A stretch of 56,021 nt of DNA. Origin: Verrucomicrobiota bacterium. GTDB lineage: Bacteria > Verrucomicrobiota > Verrucomicrobiia > Opitutales > Opitutaceae. Location: assembly GCA_023426435.1 (NCBI GenBank), contig JAFAAS010000086.1, positions 1-56,021 of the forward strand, read 5' to 3'. Position 1 is the stretch's first letter, and each line of letters begins with the position of its first letter. Below, piece by piece: positions 17,681-26,706 of the stretch. The position numbers and the translations under genes are program-made. Under the pieces are notes generated by a model. That model was not told where the DNA came from. It ran no database searches and worked only from the letters and a program-made list of their open reading frames with translations.

Positions 17681-19261
17681 ATGAGCCTCCCCGACCAGAC
17701 TCCGAAGCTGCCCAAACTGCCTTTCATTATCGGCGACGTGATTCTCCTCGGAATCGCCGCCTACCTCGTCGCCACGCACCCCGCGCCGCTCGATTCGACC
17801 ACGCTCACCGCCGTCGTCGTTTGCGTCGCGTTGGGCACGATCCTCGGCGCCATTCCGTTTCTCACCGACTACGCCCGGCGCCAGGACGAAGCCCTCGACG
17901 AACGCCAACGCGGACTCGACGCCCTCTCGCGCACACTCACCAACGCCGCCGAACAAATCAGCATCGCCGCCAACGGCCTCCACCAAATCGTCGAGATCGC
18001 GCACAAGAGCCTCAAACACGCGGAACAACTGCCCCACAAACTCCAGGACAAAATCTCCGAGTTCAACGCCCAGCTCGACAACGCTCGCGACGACGACCGC
18101 GAGGAACTCGAAAAAGAGCTCGCCGAGCTCCGCGCCACCGAAAGCGAACGACTCGCCACCCTCGCCGACAAAATTCACCAATCCGTCGCCGCGCTCGCGA
18201 AACTCGACGCCGCCACCCAGAAGCACCTCACCTCGCACACCGAGCTCCTCCAACGCGCCGAAACCGCCACGTCGCGCGGGCACACCGACGTCGCCGCCAC
18301 CATTTCGGAAGCCCTCGCCGCCTTCACCCGCGAACGCTCCGCCGCCGAATCGAACGCCCTCGCCGCCCTCGAAACCAAACTCTCCGAGCACACCGCCGCC
18401 GTCATCGCCGCCCTCGAAACCGCCACCGCCAAAGCCGCGCCCGTCGTCGCCCCCACACCGACACCTCCCGCCGAAACTTCACCCGCAGCACCCGCGGCCG
18501 AAACCGTTTCGCCACCGAAACGCCCGCGCAAACCGCGTCGCGACGATTCAGCTCCCGCGGAAGAGCCGCCCGCCGCGCCATCCGAAACGCCCGCGCCCCA
18601 ACCACCCGCCGACGAGCCTGCTCAATCTGCCCCGCCCGTCGCCGCCGAACCCTTCCCTACTCCTGCCGAAGAACCGCGTCCCATCCCGGCGAATACCATC
18701 CCCTCCATCGAACCCGTCGCTCCGCGCAGCGATCATCCATTCCCCTCCGAACCGGCCCCGACTCCCGCCACCTCCGCGGAAACGCCTCCCGTCGAAACAT
18801 CCGCCCCCGCCCCGCTTCCCGCATCGGTCGCCCCGCCCGTCGACCGTCCAGCCCGCAAACGCGCGCCGCGCAAATCCGAACCGGATCCCACCCCTTCCCT
18901 CGATCTCGCGCTCGACGATTTTCCTTCCACTCCTCCCGCCGCTTCCGACGACGATGCGCCCCTCACCGCCGGCGACGCCGTCGAAAGCGTGCTCTCGTCC
19001 GACGGCGCCACGCGTCTCATCGCCACCGCTTACATCGGCATCGGCAATCGCCTTTTCATTCGCGGAGACGGTCCCGGGTTGAGCTGGGACAAAGGCGTGC
19101 CGCTCCAATTCGTCTCGATCGGAAAATGGCGCTGGGAAACGTCCGACGCTTCCTCGCCGATCCGCTTCAAGCTCTACAAAAACGACGAAACCGAATGCGC
19201 CGCCCTCGGCGAGCTCACCGTCGACCCCGGCCACCAACAGGAAGTCACCGCCCGCTTCTAG
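17681..19261 (+). CDS. Membrane-anchored coiled-coil protein with Pro/Ala-rich linker and CBM-like C-terminus
   Basis: The 526-residue protein has four visible parts. Two membrane helices lie at about 15-35 and 43-62. A coiled coil follows at about 65-245, in which SLKHAEQLPHKLQDKISEF is typical. A disordered Pro/Ala/Glu-rich linker covers about 250-425. A compact domain of about 90 residues ends the chain (ATAYIGIGNRLFIRGDGPGL, then KWRWETSD and PIRFKLYKNDE). The last part resembles starch-binding-type carbohydrate-binding modules, with conserved tryptophans and the pattern FKLYK; this is by eye only. The function is unknown. A role linking the inner membrane to cell-wall or polysaccharide material is a guess. 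Confidence 0.8.
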   Translation: MSLPDQTPKLPKLPFIIGDVILLGIAAYLVATHPAPLDSTTLTAVVVCVALGTILGAIPFLTDYARRQDEALDERQRGLDALSRTLTNAAEQISIAANGLHQIVEIAHKSLKHAEQLPHKLQDKISEFNAQLDNARDDDREELEKELAELRATESERLATLADKIHQSVAALAKLDAATQKHLTSHTELLQRAETATSRGHTDVAATISEALAAFTRERSAAESNALAALETKLSEHTAAVIAALETATAKAAPVVAPTPTPPAETSPAAPAAETVSPPKRPRKPRRDDSAPAEEPPAAPSETPAPQPPADEPAQSAPPVAAEPFPTPAEEPRPIPANTIPSIEPVAPRSDHPFPSEPAPTPATSAETPPVETSAPAPLPASVAPPVDRPARKRAPRKSEPDPTPSLDLALDDFPSTPPAASDDDAPLTAGDAVESVLSSDGATRLIATAYIGIGNRLFIRGDGPGLSWDKGVPLQFVSIGKWRWETSDASSPIRFKLYKNDETECAALGELTVDPGHQQEVTARF

Positions 19262-19311
19262 CCGCAGCTGTAGGGCAGGATCTCCCGCCCCCGCCGCGCG
19301 GTGCTCGCGTA

Positions 19312-19647
19312 TCACCTATTCCCATACGCGCGCTCCACCTTCGCCACGCGCACGCGATAATCCGCATACCACATCGCCTGGCCCGCCTGCTGCGCGGCGC
19401 GATGCTCCTCATCGCGTTTCCACGCCGCAATCGACGCTTCGTCGCGCCAGTAACTCACCGTGATGCCCACGCCATCCGCCCCTCGCGCGCTTTCCACGCC
19501 AAGAAACCCCGGCTGCTTCGCCGCCAGCTCCACCATCCGCTCGGCCATCGCGTCATAGCCGCGATCGACTTCCGTCCGCTTCGACGTGAAGATCACCGCA
19601 TAATACGGCGGCTCCGGCGTGTTCGCGCCTCCGCTTGTCGCGCTCAT
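19312..19647 (-). CDS. ABM-domain (antibiotic biosynthesis monooxygenase-like) protein
   Basis: The 111-residue protein fits the dimeric ferredoxin-like alpha/beta-barrel of the ABM family. It shows YYAVIFTSKRTEVDRGYDAM, GFLGVESARGADGVGITVSYW and a WKRDEEHRAAQQAG helix, all typical of YgiN/HmoB-like members. Such proteins act as small oxygenases or heme/quinone-handling proteins; the substrate here is unknown. Its ATG overlaps the stop of the upstream methyltransferase gene by 4 bases, so the two are translationally coupled. Confidence 0.88.
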   Translation of the reverse strand: MSATSGGANTPEPPYYAVIFTSKRTEVDRGYDAMAERMVELAAKQPGFLGVESARGADGVGITVSYWRDEASIAAWKRDEEHRAAQQAGQAMWYADYRVRVAKVERAYGNR

Positions 19648-20507
19648 GACGCCCGCGGGTTGAGCACGAGCATGGAACTCGCACCGATGAAGAACTCATA
19701 GTTCACCCGCACCAACCGGCTCGCGATTCCACCCGCCTGCAGCTCTTCCTGCAACCGATCCAGCTCCGCATACTTGCGGCCATCTGCACCGCAAACCGGA
19801 TGAATCCTCACTTCGCCGGCGCTCACCCGCGCGAGCTCGCGGCACGCCGCGAGATGCCACGCAAAATCGAACCGCTTCGCATACGTGAACAGCAGGTGCG
19901 CGCACAGCACGAGATCGAACGCTCCATCCAAAAACGGCAAACGCGGCAGCGTGCCACACACATAGCGCGCATGCGGATAGTGCGTTTCATAATCCGACAA
20001 AAACCGCTGCGCCGCCGCGCGCCTTTCCGACTCGGCTTCGTCGATCGACGCAAAATACGCGCGCGATTTCGACGGCGCTCCGACCACCCGCATCGCAATC
20101 GCCTGCGCGATCGCCGCCGCCTCCGGCGAAGCGCGCCGCGCGCGACTGTTGTTCACTCGCGTCGATGCCACCGCCGCCGGCCGGCGCCCCAGCTTGAACA
20201 GGCGCCGCTTCGCGCGCATCTGCGCAAACATCGCCGCATAATCGCGCTGCACCCGCGCACCCAACGCCTCCCGGCTCGAGCCATACAGCGGATCGACCGC
20301 CACCGCATCGATCCCGCGCCGGCACGCTTCCGCCGTGAACGACGACGGTCCCGCCGCCACATCGAGCACCGACGCGCCGCGCAACGCCGGCACATCGAGC
20401 GAGAAAAACTGCACGTATTCGTCGAGCGAACGGCCAAAAAACGACACTTCCGGCAGTTCTATTTCAGGCGACGCAGGCGGAGTTCTGGGAGGAGCAAGGA
20501 CGGACAT
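19644..20507 (-). CDS. Class I SAM-dependent methyltransferase
   Basis: The 287-residue protein has the Rossmann motif I ASVLDVAAGPSSFTAEACRRG and an acidic motif II (VAVDPLYG). A later motif, FDLVLCAHLLFTYAKRFDF, is typical of small-molecule or tRNA methyltransferases. The middle (about 95-165) is basic and rich in Arg/Ala. The substrate cannot be read. It is coupled by a 4-base overlap to the ABM-protein gene downstream, which suggests a shared pathway. A hairpin with a T-run lies immediately upstream at 20541-20571. Confidence 0.88.
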   Translation of the reverse strand: MSVLAPPRTPPASPEIELPEVSFFGRSLDEYVQFFSLDVPALRGASVLDVAAGPSSFTAEACRRGIDAVAVDPLYGSSREALGARVQRDYAAMFAQMRAKRRLFKLGRRPAAVASTRVNNSRARRASPEAAAIAQAIAMRVVGAPSKSRAYFASIDEAESERRAAAQRFLSDYETHYPHARYVCGTLPRLPFLDGAFDLVLCAHLLFTYAKRFDFAWHLAACRELARVSAGEVRIHPVCGADGRKYAELDRLQEELQAGGIASRLVRVNYEFFIGASSMLVLNPRAS

Positions 20508-20540
20508 CTTGAGCGTGGGTTCGAGGTTGGGATTCGGGAA

Positions 20541-20571
20541 AACAAAAAGCCCGACTCGGTTGAGTCGGGCT
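20541..20571 (-). terminator. Terminator upstream of the methyltransferase gene (minus strand)
   Basis: Perfect 10-base arms AGCCCGACTC/GAGTCGGGCT with a 4-base loop. On the minus strand the stem is followed by a T-rich tract (TTTTTGTTTT). It probably ends transcription from the coiled-coil gene pair that stops at 20803. I see no gene in the stretch between. Confidence 0.8.
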
Positions 20572-20802
20572 CGGCGATTCGTGGTTTCACGCAGTCTTCA
20601 GACTGCTTTTGCGCTTCCTGCGCATGACCATCGTCGCCGGGCCGACCCGTGCCAACGGACGCGTTTACCGATCGTCATGACGACGACGGAAGCGCTGGCG
20701 CGGACGTTAACGGCGAGATTCATTGCGCGCCGTGATGCTGAAGGCATCCGTTTTGCGCAAGCGGATTTTTCCACCTCGCGCCGAACCGCAGCGCCTCGAT
20801 CG

Positions 20803-21357
20803 TCACCGGCGACTCTTCAGCGCGCGCACCGGCTTCGCAATCACACGCCGTAAAACCGCTCCCACTTTCCGCGACTCCACCGCCCGCACCGTCGCTTCCA
20901 CCGCCCGCTCGCGCTCAACCAAGCGCGCTTCGCGTTCGTCGAGTTCCGCCTCCCGCTGCTTCAAGCGCAGCTCCGTCTCCCGATGCGCGATGCGCTCGTC
21001 GCGCACATGCCGTTGCTCCGCCTCGAGCAACTCGCGCGCGCGATACAACCGGCCCCACGCCGAACTCAAAACGCGATCGTTCACCATCCCACCTTCCACC
21101 ACCGGGCGCGCGAAGGGCGCCGCCGTCATCGCGGCCACCGCCGGCGTGCGCTGACACGCATCGAGCTGCGCCTGCCACGCGCGCAATCTCGCCTCGTAGT
21201 CCGCGAGATTCGCCTCCCGCTTCCGCAGCTCCTCCAACTCGTCCGTCGCGCGCCAGGGCGCTGCCGTTTCTGGAGCATTCGTGGAATGAGCCCCCGCTCG
21301 ACGCGGCAGCTTCAGCACGGGCTTTGAGCCCGCAAAGGGAGGAAGGGTCGGATTCAT
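20803..21357 (-). CDS. Coiled-coil protein, tandem paralogue B
   Basis: This 184-residue protein has an N-terminal LKLPRR motif. Two helical blocks follow: ELEELRKREANLADYEARLR (about 40-60) and a long block from about 100 to 160 containing RARELLEAEQ and EREARLVERE-like heptads. A Gly/Pro-containing linker separates them and a basic tail ends the chain. There is no signal peptide or membrane segment. It has the same length and block order as the gene at 21432, 74 bp upstream, so the two arose by tandem duplication. The function is unknown; it is unlike any family I can name. Confidence 0.7.
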   Translation of the reverse strand: MNPTLPPFAGSKPVLKLPRRAGAHSTNAPETAAPWRATDELEELRKREANLADYEARLRAWQAQLDACQRTPAVAAMTAAPFARPVVEGGMVNDRVLSSAWGRLYRARELLEAEQRHVRDERIAHRETELRLKQREAELDEREARLVERERAVEATVRAVESRKVGAVLRRVIAKPVRALKSRR

Positions 21358-21431
21358 CGAGCTGGAAGGACTCGACGCATGGACCCATCCCTCGCGTTTC
21401 GGTTACGCCGATCCTCGTTTTTTACGTGGTC

Positions 21432-21986
21432 TCAGCGTCCACCCCGAAACACCGCCTTCGCCGCCAGAAACGGCGCCTGCGTGAGCCGCTGAACCGCCGA
21501 CGGAGCCGGCGACGCTCCCGCCTCCGTCTCCCGCTGCGCCACCCGCGCCTCCCGCTCCGCCAGGTCCGCCTCGCGTTGCGTCAGCATCTGCTCCTTGTCG
21601 CGCAATACGAGCCGGTCATCGCGCAACTGATTCTGCTCCGCTTCCAGCAACGCCCGCGCACGATGAAATTTCGCCCACGCCGCCTCCAGCGCCGAATCCG
21701 CCGGCACCGAGTTCGCGATCGGATTCGTGCTCGGGCTACGCATGAACGGCGACGCGCTCCCGCCCGCCGCCACCGTCGCATCCAGCTGCGTCTGCCATTC
21801 GCGCAGTCGCACTTCGTAGCGCCGCAAATTCTCCTCGCGCTCGCGCAATGCTTCCAGATCGGCCGCCAGCTGGCCGCCGAGATCGCTCCGAACGTCCGAC
21901 AGCGGCGAAACCGTGCCGCTGCCTGAATCAAGGGGGGAACGACGCGGGAGTTTCAGCGCCGGCTCGGAGGAAGCAGATGGGTTCAT
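21432..21986 (-). CDS. Coiled-coil protein, tandem paralogue A
   Basis: The 184-residue protein matches its downstream neighbour in length and layout. It has LKLPRR near the N-terminus, then DLEALREREENLRRYEVRLR, a linker, and AWAKFHRARALLEAEQNQLR followed by repeated READLAEREAR. The tail is less basic than in the other copy. The two probably form a transcription unit ending at the terminator at 20541. Cytoplasmic, helical and of unknown function; homo- or hetero-oligomer formation is likely given the heptad patterns. Confidence 0.7.
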   Translation of the reverse strand: MNPSASSEPALKLPRRSPLDSGSGTVSPLSDVRSDLGGQLAADLEALREREENLRRYEVRLREWQTQLDATVAAGGSASPFMRSPSTNPIANSVPADSALEAAWAKFHRARALLEAEQNQLRDDRLVLRDKEQMLTQREADLAEREARVAQRETEAGASPAPSAVQRLTQAPFLAAKAVFRGGR

Positions 21987-22122
21987 GGTGAAGCGGGGGC
22001 GGTGCGACTCCGCATGTTAAACAGAAATCCCGCCCCCTGCCTACCGGGCGAGCCGGCTTTTACGGGCCGTTTACGCCGGCACCGCGATTTTATCCGGCGC
22101 CTCGCCGCGCCTCCCGTCAGCG

Positions 22123-24618
22123 TCAGTTCCTCACCGCTCGATCGAGCGCTTCGCGCACCGCCAGCAGAATCTCGTCCGCGCCATACGGCTTCGGCAACAG
22201 CCTCATGCCCGGCGCATCGAAACGATATCCTTCCAACGCCGACCCCGCGTATCCGCTGCAAAATACAACCGGAATCCCCGGACGTCGCTGCGACATTCTT
22301 TGATACGCATCCGGTCCGCCCAAATGAGGCATCACCACGTCGAGCACCATCAGCGAAATGTCCGCCGCCTGCTCGGCAAACACGCTGCACGCTTCCGCTC
22401 CATCGTTCGCCACGAGCACGTGATAACCCGCCCGCGTCAAAATCCGACTCGCGAGATCGCGCACCAACGGATCGTCCTCGGCGAGCAGGATCGTCTCCGT
22501 CCCGCGACGCACCGCCGGAATATGTTTCGGCCCCACCTCCGTCGCCATCCGCCCGACGATCGGCAGGTAAACTTTGAACGTCGTCCCTTTCCCCCGCTCG
22601 CTGTAAACATGCACCATTCCGTCGTGCTGCTTCACTACGCCATACACGACCGCCAGCCCCAATCCCGTCCCGCGATCCTTCGCCTTCGTCGAGAAGAACG
22701 GCTCGAAAATCCGCGCCTGCGTTTCCTTGTCCATCCCGACGCCGTTGTCCGTCACCGAAACGAGCACATACCTCCCCGGCTTCGCCCACGGATGGCTTTC
22801 CTGGAATCGTCCGTTCACGAGCACGTTTTCCGTTTCGATCGTGATCCGCCCGCCGTTCGGCATCGCGTCGCGCGCGTTCAAACAAAGGTTCAACAACACC
22901 TGGTCCACTTGCGCCCGATCCGCGAAGACATTTCCCAAATCGTGCCCCGGAATGAAGTCGACCGCGATATGCTCCCCAATCAACCGCGCCAGCATGCGCA
23001 GCAGATCCTTGATCGCCTGATTCAAATCCAGATCCGCCTTCTGCAATCGCTGCTGCCGGCTGAAGGCCAGCAATTGTTGCGTGAGCTGCGCCGCCCGCTG
23101 GCCCGCCCCTTTCACCTGCTCGAGACTCGCCTGCCGCTCCGTCGCCGGCGTCGCCGCATCCAACGCAATCGTCGTATAGCCCTGGATCACTTGCAGGAGG
23201 TTGTTGAAGTCATGCGCCACACCGCCCGCGAGCAATCCGATCGCTTCCATTTTCTGCGACACCCTCACCTGCTCCGCGAGCGCGCTTTCGCGCAGATCGC
23301 GGCGATAGCTGTCGCATAACACCCCCGCCTGCTGCACCAGCATCTCGAGCTGCCCCTGCGTCGACGCATCGTATCCACCCCGCCGATTCGCCACCGCAAT
23401 CACGCCCACCACTTCGCGGCCGCAACGCACCGGCACGCCGAGAAACGCCTTGATCGTTCCCTTGCCCGGCTCGACGGACACACGCCCTTTCAACTCCTGC
23501 TCCGTCGCCACCTCCCCGCTCGTCACCACCCGGCCCAACACGCTGTCGAGATCCGTCACCTCGAAATATCCGTGCTCCGCATCGTCGCGCACCGCCTCGC
23601 CCAACCACGCGCGCTCTTCCTCTCCCTGCCAGCGAACGCCTTCGTGCGCGAGCACCCGCAAACGCGATCCGCCCACCACCACCGCCACGAGGCCGAACTC
23701 GCTCTCCGTCACTCGCAACGCGCACTTCAACAACAGTCCGTGCGCCGTCTTCCAATCGCCTTTGTCCAAATACACCCGCAGCGTCTCCGTCACCGACGCC
23801 AGCAGCTCCGACTTCTCCTGCAAATCCGCCAGCGTCCGCCGCTGCTCCGTCACATCCAGCGCAATCCCGCCCACCCGCAAGCTCCCGTCCACCGCCGGGA
23901 GCGGAAACTTGCACACGCGAAAATGACTCTGCCCAATCTGCACGTCCGTCTCCGCCGCGCCTCCATTCGCCGCCAGCACCGCCCGATCTTCCTCCCGAAA
24001 CCGCGTCGCCAGCTCGATCGGAAAAACATCCTCGAACCGCTTTCCTTCCAAGCCGCCGCCGATTTGAAAGAAACGTTCGTTCGTCCGATTCGAGTAGCGA
24101 TACACCCCGTCGGCATCGTTGATCCAACACCGCAACGGGCTGTTGTCCATGAACGCGCGAAACATCGCCTGCGACGCCTCCAGCCGCGCATTCGTCGCGC
24201 TCAACTCCCGGTTCACGACCTCGATATCGGCGGGTGACGGCAACTTGCTCAACGTCGGCAGCAAGCGCACCAGCGCCACCGCCGTAGTCACCGACGCAAT
24301 CGCCGTGACCGCTTTCGCCCCGCCCGAAATCCAATAGTCCGCATGCCAGATGTTCCACACCTCCAGCGCATGCGTCGCCCCGCAGGCCAGGATGAACATG
24401 GCGAACGACACGAACATCCAATGAAAGGGCAGATCCGCCCGCCTCCGCCGCCACAAGATCAGCAGCACCCACGGAATCGAAAAATACGCCGCCACCGTCA
24501 GCAGGTCCGAAACCACATGCAGCCACACCAGTTCGGAGGTCCACGCATAACACACCCCATGCGGAGCAAATTGACCAAGGCTGAGCGGCGCCGGAAACGC
24601 CAGGGCGGAAGCCATCAT
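22123..24618 (-). CDS. Hybrid histidine kinase with an ETR1-like ethylene-binding sensor domain
   Basis: The protein (831 residues from the ATG at 24618) starts with three membrane helices (about 30-120) very close in pattern to plant ETR1. SDLLTVAAYFSIP, FHWMFVSFAMFILACGATHA and a following AKAVTA...LVRLLP all match. The residues that bind copper and ethylene in ETR1 (D25, Y32, I62, C65, H69) correspond here to D38, Y45, I76, C79 and H83. Next come a PAS domain (about 150-270), a GAF domain (about 280-435), a HisKA domain with GVAHDFNNLLQ, a HATPase domain with DNGVGMD and GTGLGLAVVYG, and a C-terminal receiver with MVLDVVMPH (about 700-825). It should be an inner-membrane sensor. Ethylene is the obvious candidate ligand but is not proven. 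A GTG at 24633 is an alternative start. Confidence 0.92.
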   Translation of the reverse strand: MMASALAFPAPLSLGQFAPHGVCYAWTSELVWLHVVSDLLTVAAYFSIPWVLLILWRRRRADLPFHWMFVSFAMFILACGATHALEVWNIWHADYWISGGAKAVTAIASVTTAVALVRLLPTLSKLPSPADIEVVNRELSATNARLEASQAMFRAFMDNSPLRCWINDADGVYRYSNRTNERFFQIGGGLEGKRFEDVFPIELATRFREEDRAVLAANGGAAETDVQIGQSHFRVCKFPLPAVDGSLRVGGIALDVTEQRRTLADLQEKSELLASVTETLRVYLDKGDWKTAHGLLLKCALRVTESEFGLVAVVVGGSRLRVLAHEGVRWQGEEERAWLGEAVRDDAEHGYFEVTDLDSVLGRVVTSGEVATEQELKGRVSVEPGKGTIKAFLGVPVRCGREVVGVIAVANRRGGYDASTQGQLEMLVQQAGVLCDSYRRDLRESALAEQVRVSQKMEAIGLLAGGVAHDFNNLLQVIQGYTTIALDAATPATERQASLEQVKGAGQRAAQLTQQLLAFSRQQRLQKADLDLNQAIKDLLRMLARLIGEHIAVDFIPGHDLGNVFADRAQVDQVLLNLCLNARDAMPNGGRITIETENVLVNGRFQESHPWAKPGRYVLVSVTDNGVGMDKETQARIFEPFFSTKAKDRGTGLGLAVVYGVVKQHDGMVHVYSERGKGTTFKVYLPIVGRMATEVGPKHIPAVRRGTETILLAEDDPLVRDLASRILTRAGYHVLVANDGAEACSVFAEQAADISLMVLDVVMPHLGGPDAYQRMSQRRPGIPVVFCSGYAGSALEGYRFDAPGMRLLPKPYGADEILLAVREALDRAVRN

Positions 24619-24694
24619 GAGCGCCGCGGACACTTGGGAGCGCCACCCGGCGAAGCCACTGCAAAATCGACCGCCCCGCCGAATCCCTCGCCGA

Positions 24695-25915
24695 TCACAT
24701 CCGGAAGATCACGCCTTCGCGCTTGAACATCTTCACCGCCAGCGCCAGCGCCCCCGCCGCATACAACGCCGTCGATCCCAGAATCAGCGCGATGTAGTGC
24801 CAATTCCATACACCAGACAGCATCTCCTTGCACACCAGCGAGAGATTCAGGATCGGCACCAGCGCCAGCTGCAGATTGAGATCGATTCCCGGCAGCATCC
24901 CCACCATCGCCGGCATGATCACGACTATCATCATCGGCGCCACGTAACTCTGCGCCTCTTTGTAACTTTTCGCGAAGAGCGCCACGGTGAAAATCACCGC
25001 CGAAAAAAACACCGCCGCCGGAAACACCATCGCAACCACTCCGAGCAAACCCCACGGATCGATCGTCGGGATCATGCCGCCGCCGCCGCCCATGTCCGGC
25101 CCCATCCCGCCACCCGGCAACAACAACCCCGCCGCCGCCGCCGTGAGCGCCAGCGACACCAGCGACAAAGCCATCGCTCCGACCGATCCCGTCAGCACCA
25201 TCAAGAACTTCCCCAACACGATCTCCGCCCGCCCCACCGGACTGCATAACAGCGTCTCCATCGTGCCGCGTTCCTTTTCCCCCGCCGTCAGATCCAGCGC
25301 CGGATACATCGCCCCCGTGAAACAAAGGATGATGATCAGATAAGGCACCAATCCGCCAAAAAGATTTCCGCCCACTTTCTCCGGCGGCGCCACATTCTCC
25401 CGCGCAATCTCGAAGGGTCGCACCAGCGTCGCCGGCAACGACCGCTCCTCCAACCGCTCCGTCACCGTCCGCTCGCGCAACTCGCGGAAAAACTTGTCCA
25501 ACTCCCCCGCCGCGAAACCCGACTTCAACTCCCCTTCGTAGTGATAAATCACTACACGTCCTTCGCGCCCTTCGCGTAAACCCGCCTCAAACCCGTCCGG
25601 AACCTCCACCGCCGCGCGCAGCTTCTTGTCCGAAATCCGCGACCGCCAGTCTTCGCCCGCCTCCACGACGTTGAACTTTCCCGACGCGCGCAACTGCTCC
25701 GCCACGCCCGACGAATCCGCCCTTCCCACCACCGCCACCGTCGGCGTCTCCGCCCGCGCCTTCGTGAAGGTCTTCGTCATGATCTTGCCCACGCCGAAAA
25801 TCAGCACCGGCATCACGAAGGTCGGTATCACGATCATGGATATCAGCGTCCGCCGGTCGCGCAGCGAATCCTTCAACTCCTTCAAATAAATCGTCGCGAT
25901 GCTGCCCCAGTTCAC
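24695..25915 (-). CDS. ABC-2/NatB-type transporter permease
   Basis: The 406-residue protein has one membrane helix near the N-terminus (TLISMIVIPTFVMPVLIFGVG) and a large extracytoplasmic region (about 50-170). Five to six membrane helices follow, including the conserved EKERGTMETLLCSPVGRAEI of ABC-2 exporters. The GTG at 25915 overlaps the stop of the ATPase gene in a GTGA tetranucleotide, which fixes the start. With the ATPase it forms an exporter like NatAB (Na+ or toxic-compound extrusion). The substrate is not evident. A glycine/methionine-rich loop (GGGMGPDMGGGGGMIP) lies between helices. Confidence 0.9.
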   Translation of the reverse strand: MNWGSIATIYLKELKDSLRDRRTLISMIVIPTFVMPVLIFGVGKIMTKTFTKARAETPTVAVVGRADSSGVAEQLRASGKFNVVEAGEDWRSRISDKKLRAAVEVPDGFEAGLREGREGRVVIYHYEGELKSGFAAGELDKFFRELRERTVTERLEERSLPATLVRPFEIARENVAPPEKVGGNLFGGLVPYLIIILCFTGAMYPALDLTAGEKERGTMETLLCSPVGRAEIVLGKFLMVLTGSVGAMALSLVSLALTAAAAGLLLPGGGMGPDMGGGGGMIPTIDPWGLLGVVAMVFPAAVFFSAVIFTVALFAKSYKEAQSYVAPMMIVVIMPAMVGMLPGIDLNLQLALVPILNLSLVCKEMLSGVWNWHYIALILGSTALYAAGALALAVKMFKREGVIFRM

Positions 25916-26670
25916 GGCGCGCGTCCTTTCTCGCTCTCCTCCGCCGTCACGATTTTGACGAACGTCTCCTCGAGATCGTTCTCCCCAAAACGCGCCCTCA
26001 ACTCCGCCGGCGCGCCTTCCGCCAGCAATTTCCCGCGATGCACGATCCCGACCGCGTCGCAAAGCTTCTCCACCTCGCTCATGATGTGCGTCGAATAAAT
26101 CACCGTCTTCCCCCGGCTCCGGCACTCCCGCACGAACCGCACGATCGCCCGCGCCGTCATCACGTCCAGCCCCAGCGTCGGCTCGTCGAAAATCATCACC
26201 GCCGGATCGTGCACCAACATCCGCGCGATCGACGTTTTCTGCTTCATCCCCGTCGAAAGCTTCTCGCAGCGCCGGTCCAGAAATTCGTGCATCTCCAACT
26301 CGTCCGCCAGCCGCGCCACGCGCTCGCGAATCGCCCCCGCCGACATCCCGTTCAACCGGCCGAAATAAGCGATCGTCTCGCGCGCCGTCAGCCGGCCATA
26401 CAGCGCCGTGCTCGCCGCCAAAAAACCCACGTTCGCCCGCACCCGCTCCGCTTCGCGCACCACGTCGAACCCCGCCACCGTCGCCGCTCCGCTCGTCGGC
26501 TGCAGCAGCGTCGCCAGCATGCGCAGGATCGTCGTCTTCCCCGCGCCGTTCGCGCCCAGCAAGCCGTAGATCCGACCCGGCTCCGCACGAAACGAAACCT
26601 CGTCCGACGCGCGAATCTCCCCGCGCTTCTTGTCGCGAAACACCTTCGTGAGCTGCCGGGCTTCGATCAT
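25912..26670 (-). CDS. ABC transporter ATP-binding protein (NatA-like)
   Basis: The 252-residue ATPase shows Walker A GANGAGKTT near residue 40, the signature LSTGMKQKTSIARML, Walker B VMIFDEPTLGLDV and the switch histidine in STHIMSEVEKLCD. It powers the permease encoded next, with which it overlaps. It starts 36 bp after the LytTR response-regulator gene, so sensor kinase, regulator, ATPase and permease form one operon. That layout suggests the exporter is controlled by, or signals to, the two-component system. Confidence 0.93.
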   Translation of the reverse strand: MIEARQLTKVFRDKKRGEIRASDEVSFRAEPGRIYGLLGANGAGKTTILRMLATLLQPTSGAATVAGFDVVREAERVRANVGFLAASTALYGRLTARETIAYFGRLNGMSAGAIRERVARLADELEMHEFLDRRCEKLSTGMKQKTSIARMLVHDPAVMIFDEPTLGLDVMTARAIVRFVRECRSRGKTVIYSTHIMSEVEKLCDAVGIVHRGKLLAEGAPAELRARFGENDLEETFVKIVTAEESEKGRAP

Positions 26671-26706
26671 GTCGCGTCGTTCAAACAGAGCATCGATCCG
26701 CGCGTT

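Noticed and set aside
20591..20610. Hairpin GCAGTC-TTCA-GACTGC followed by TTTT on the plus strand
   Set aside because: The stem is only 6 bp and no plus-strand gene precedes it, so it is not called as a terminator.
20508..20802. Possible small genes between the methyltransferase and coiled-coil genes
   Set aside because: A 22-codon minus-strand frame (ending RRKRKSSLKTA) and an 18-codon plus-strand frame exist, but neither has a ribosome-binding site or a known family. Only the terminator is supportable.
22123..24618. Phytochrome or other light-sensing kinase
   Set aside because: The GAF domain lacks an evident bilin-binding cysteine motif, and the N-terminus is a membrane domain of the ethylene-receptor type.
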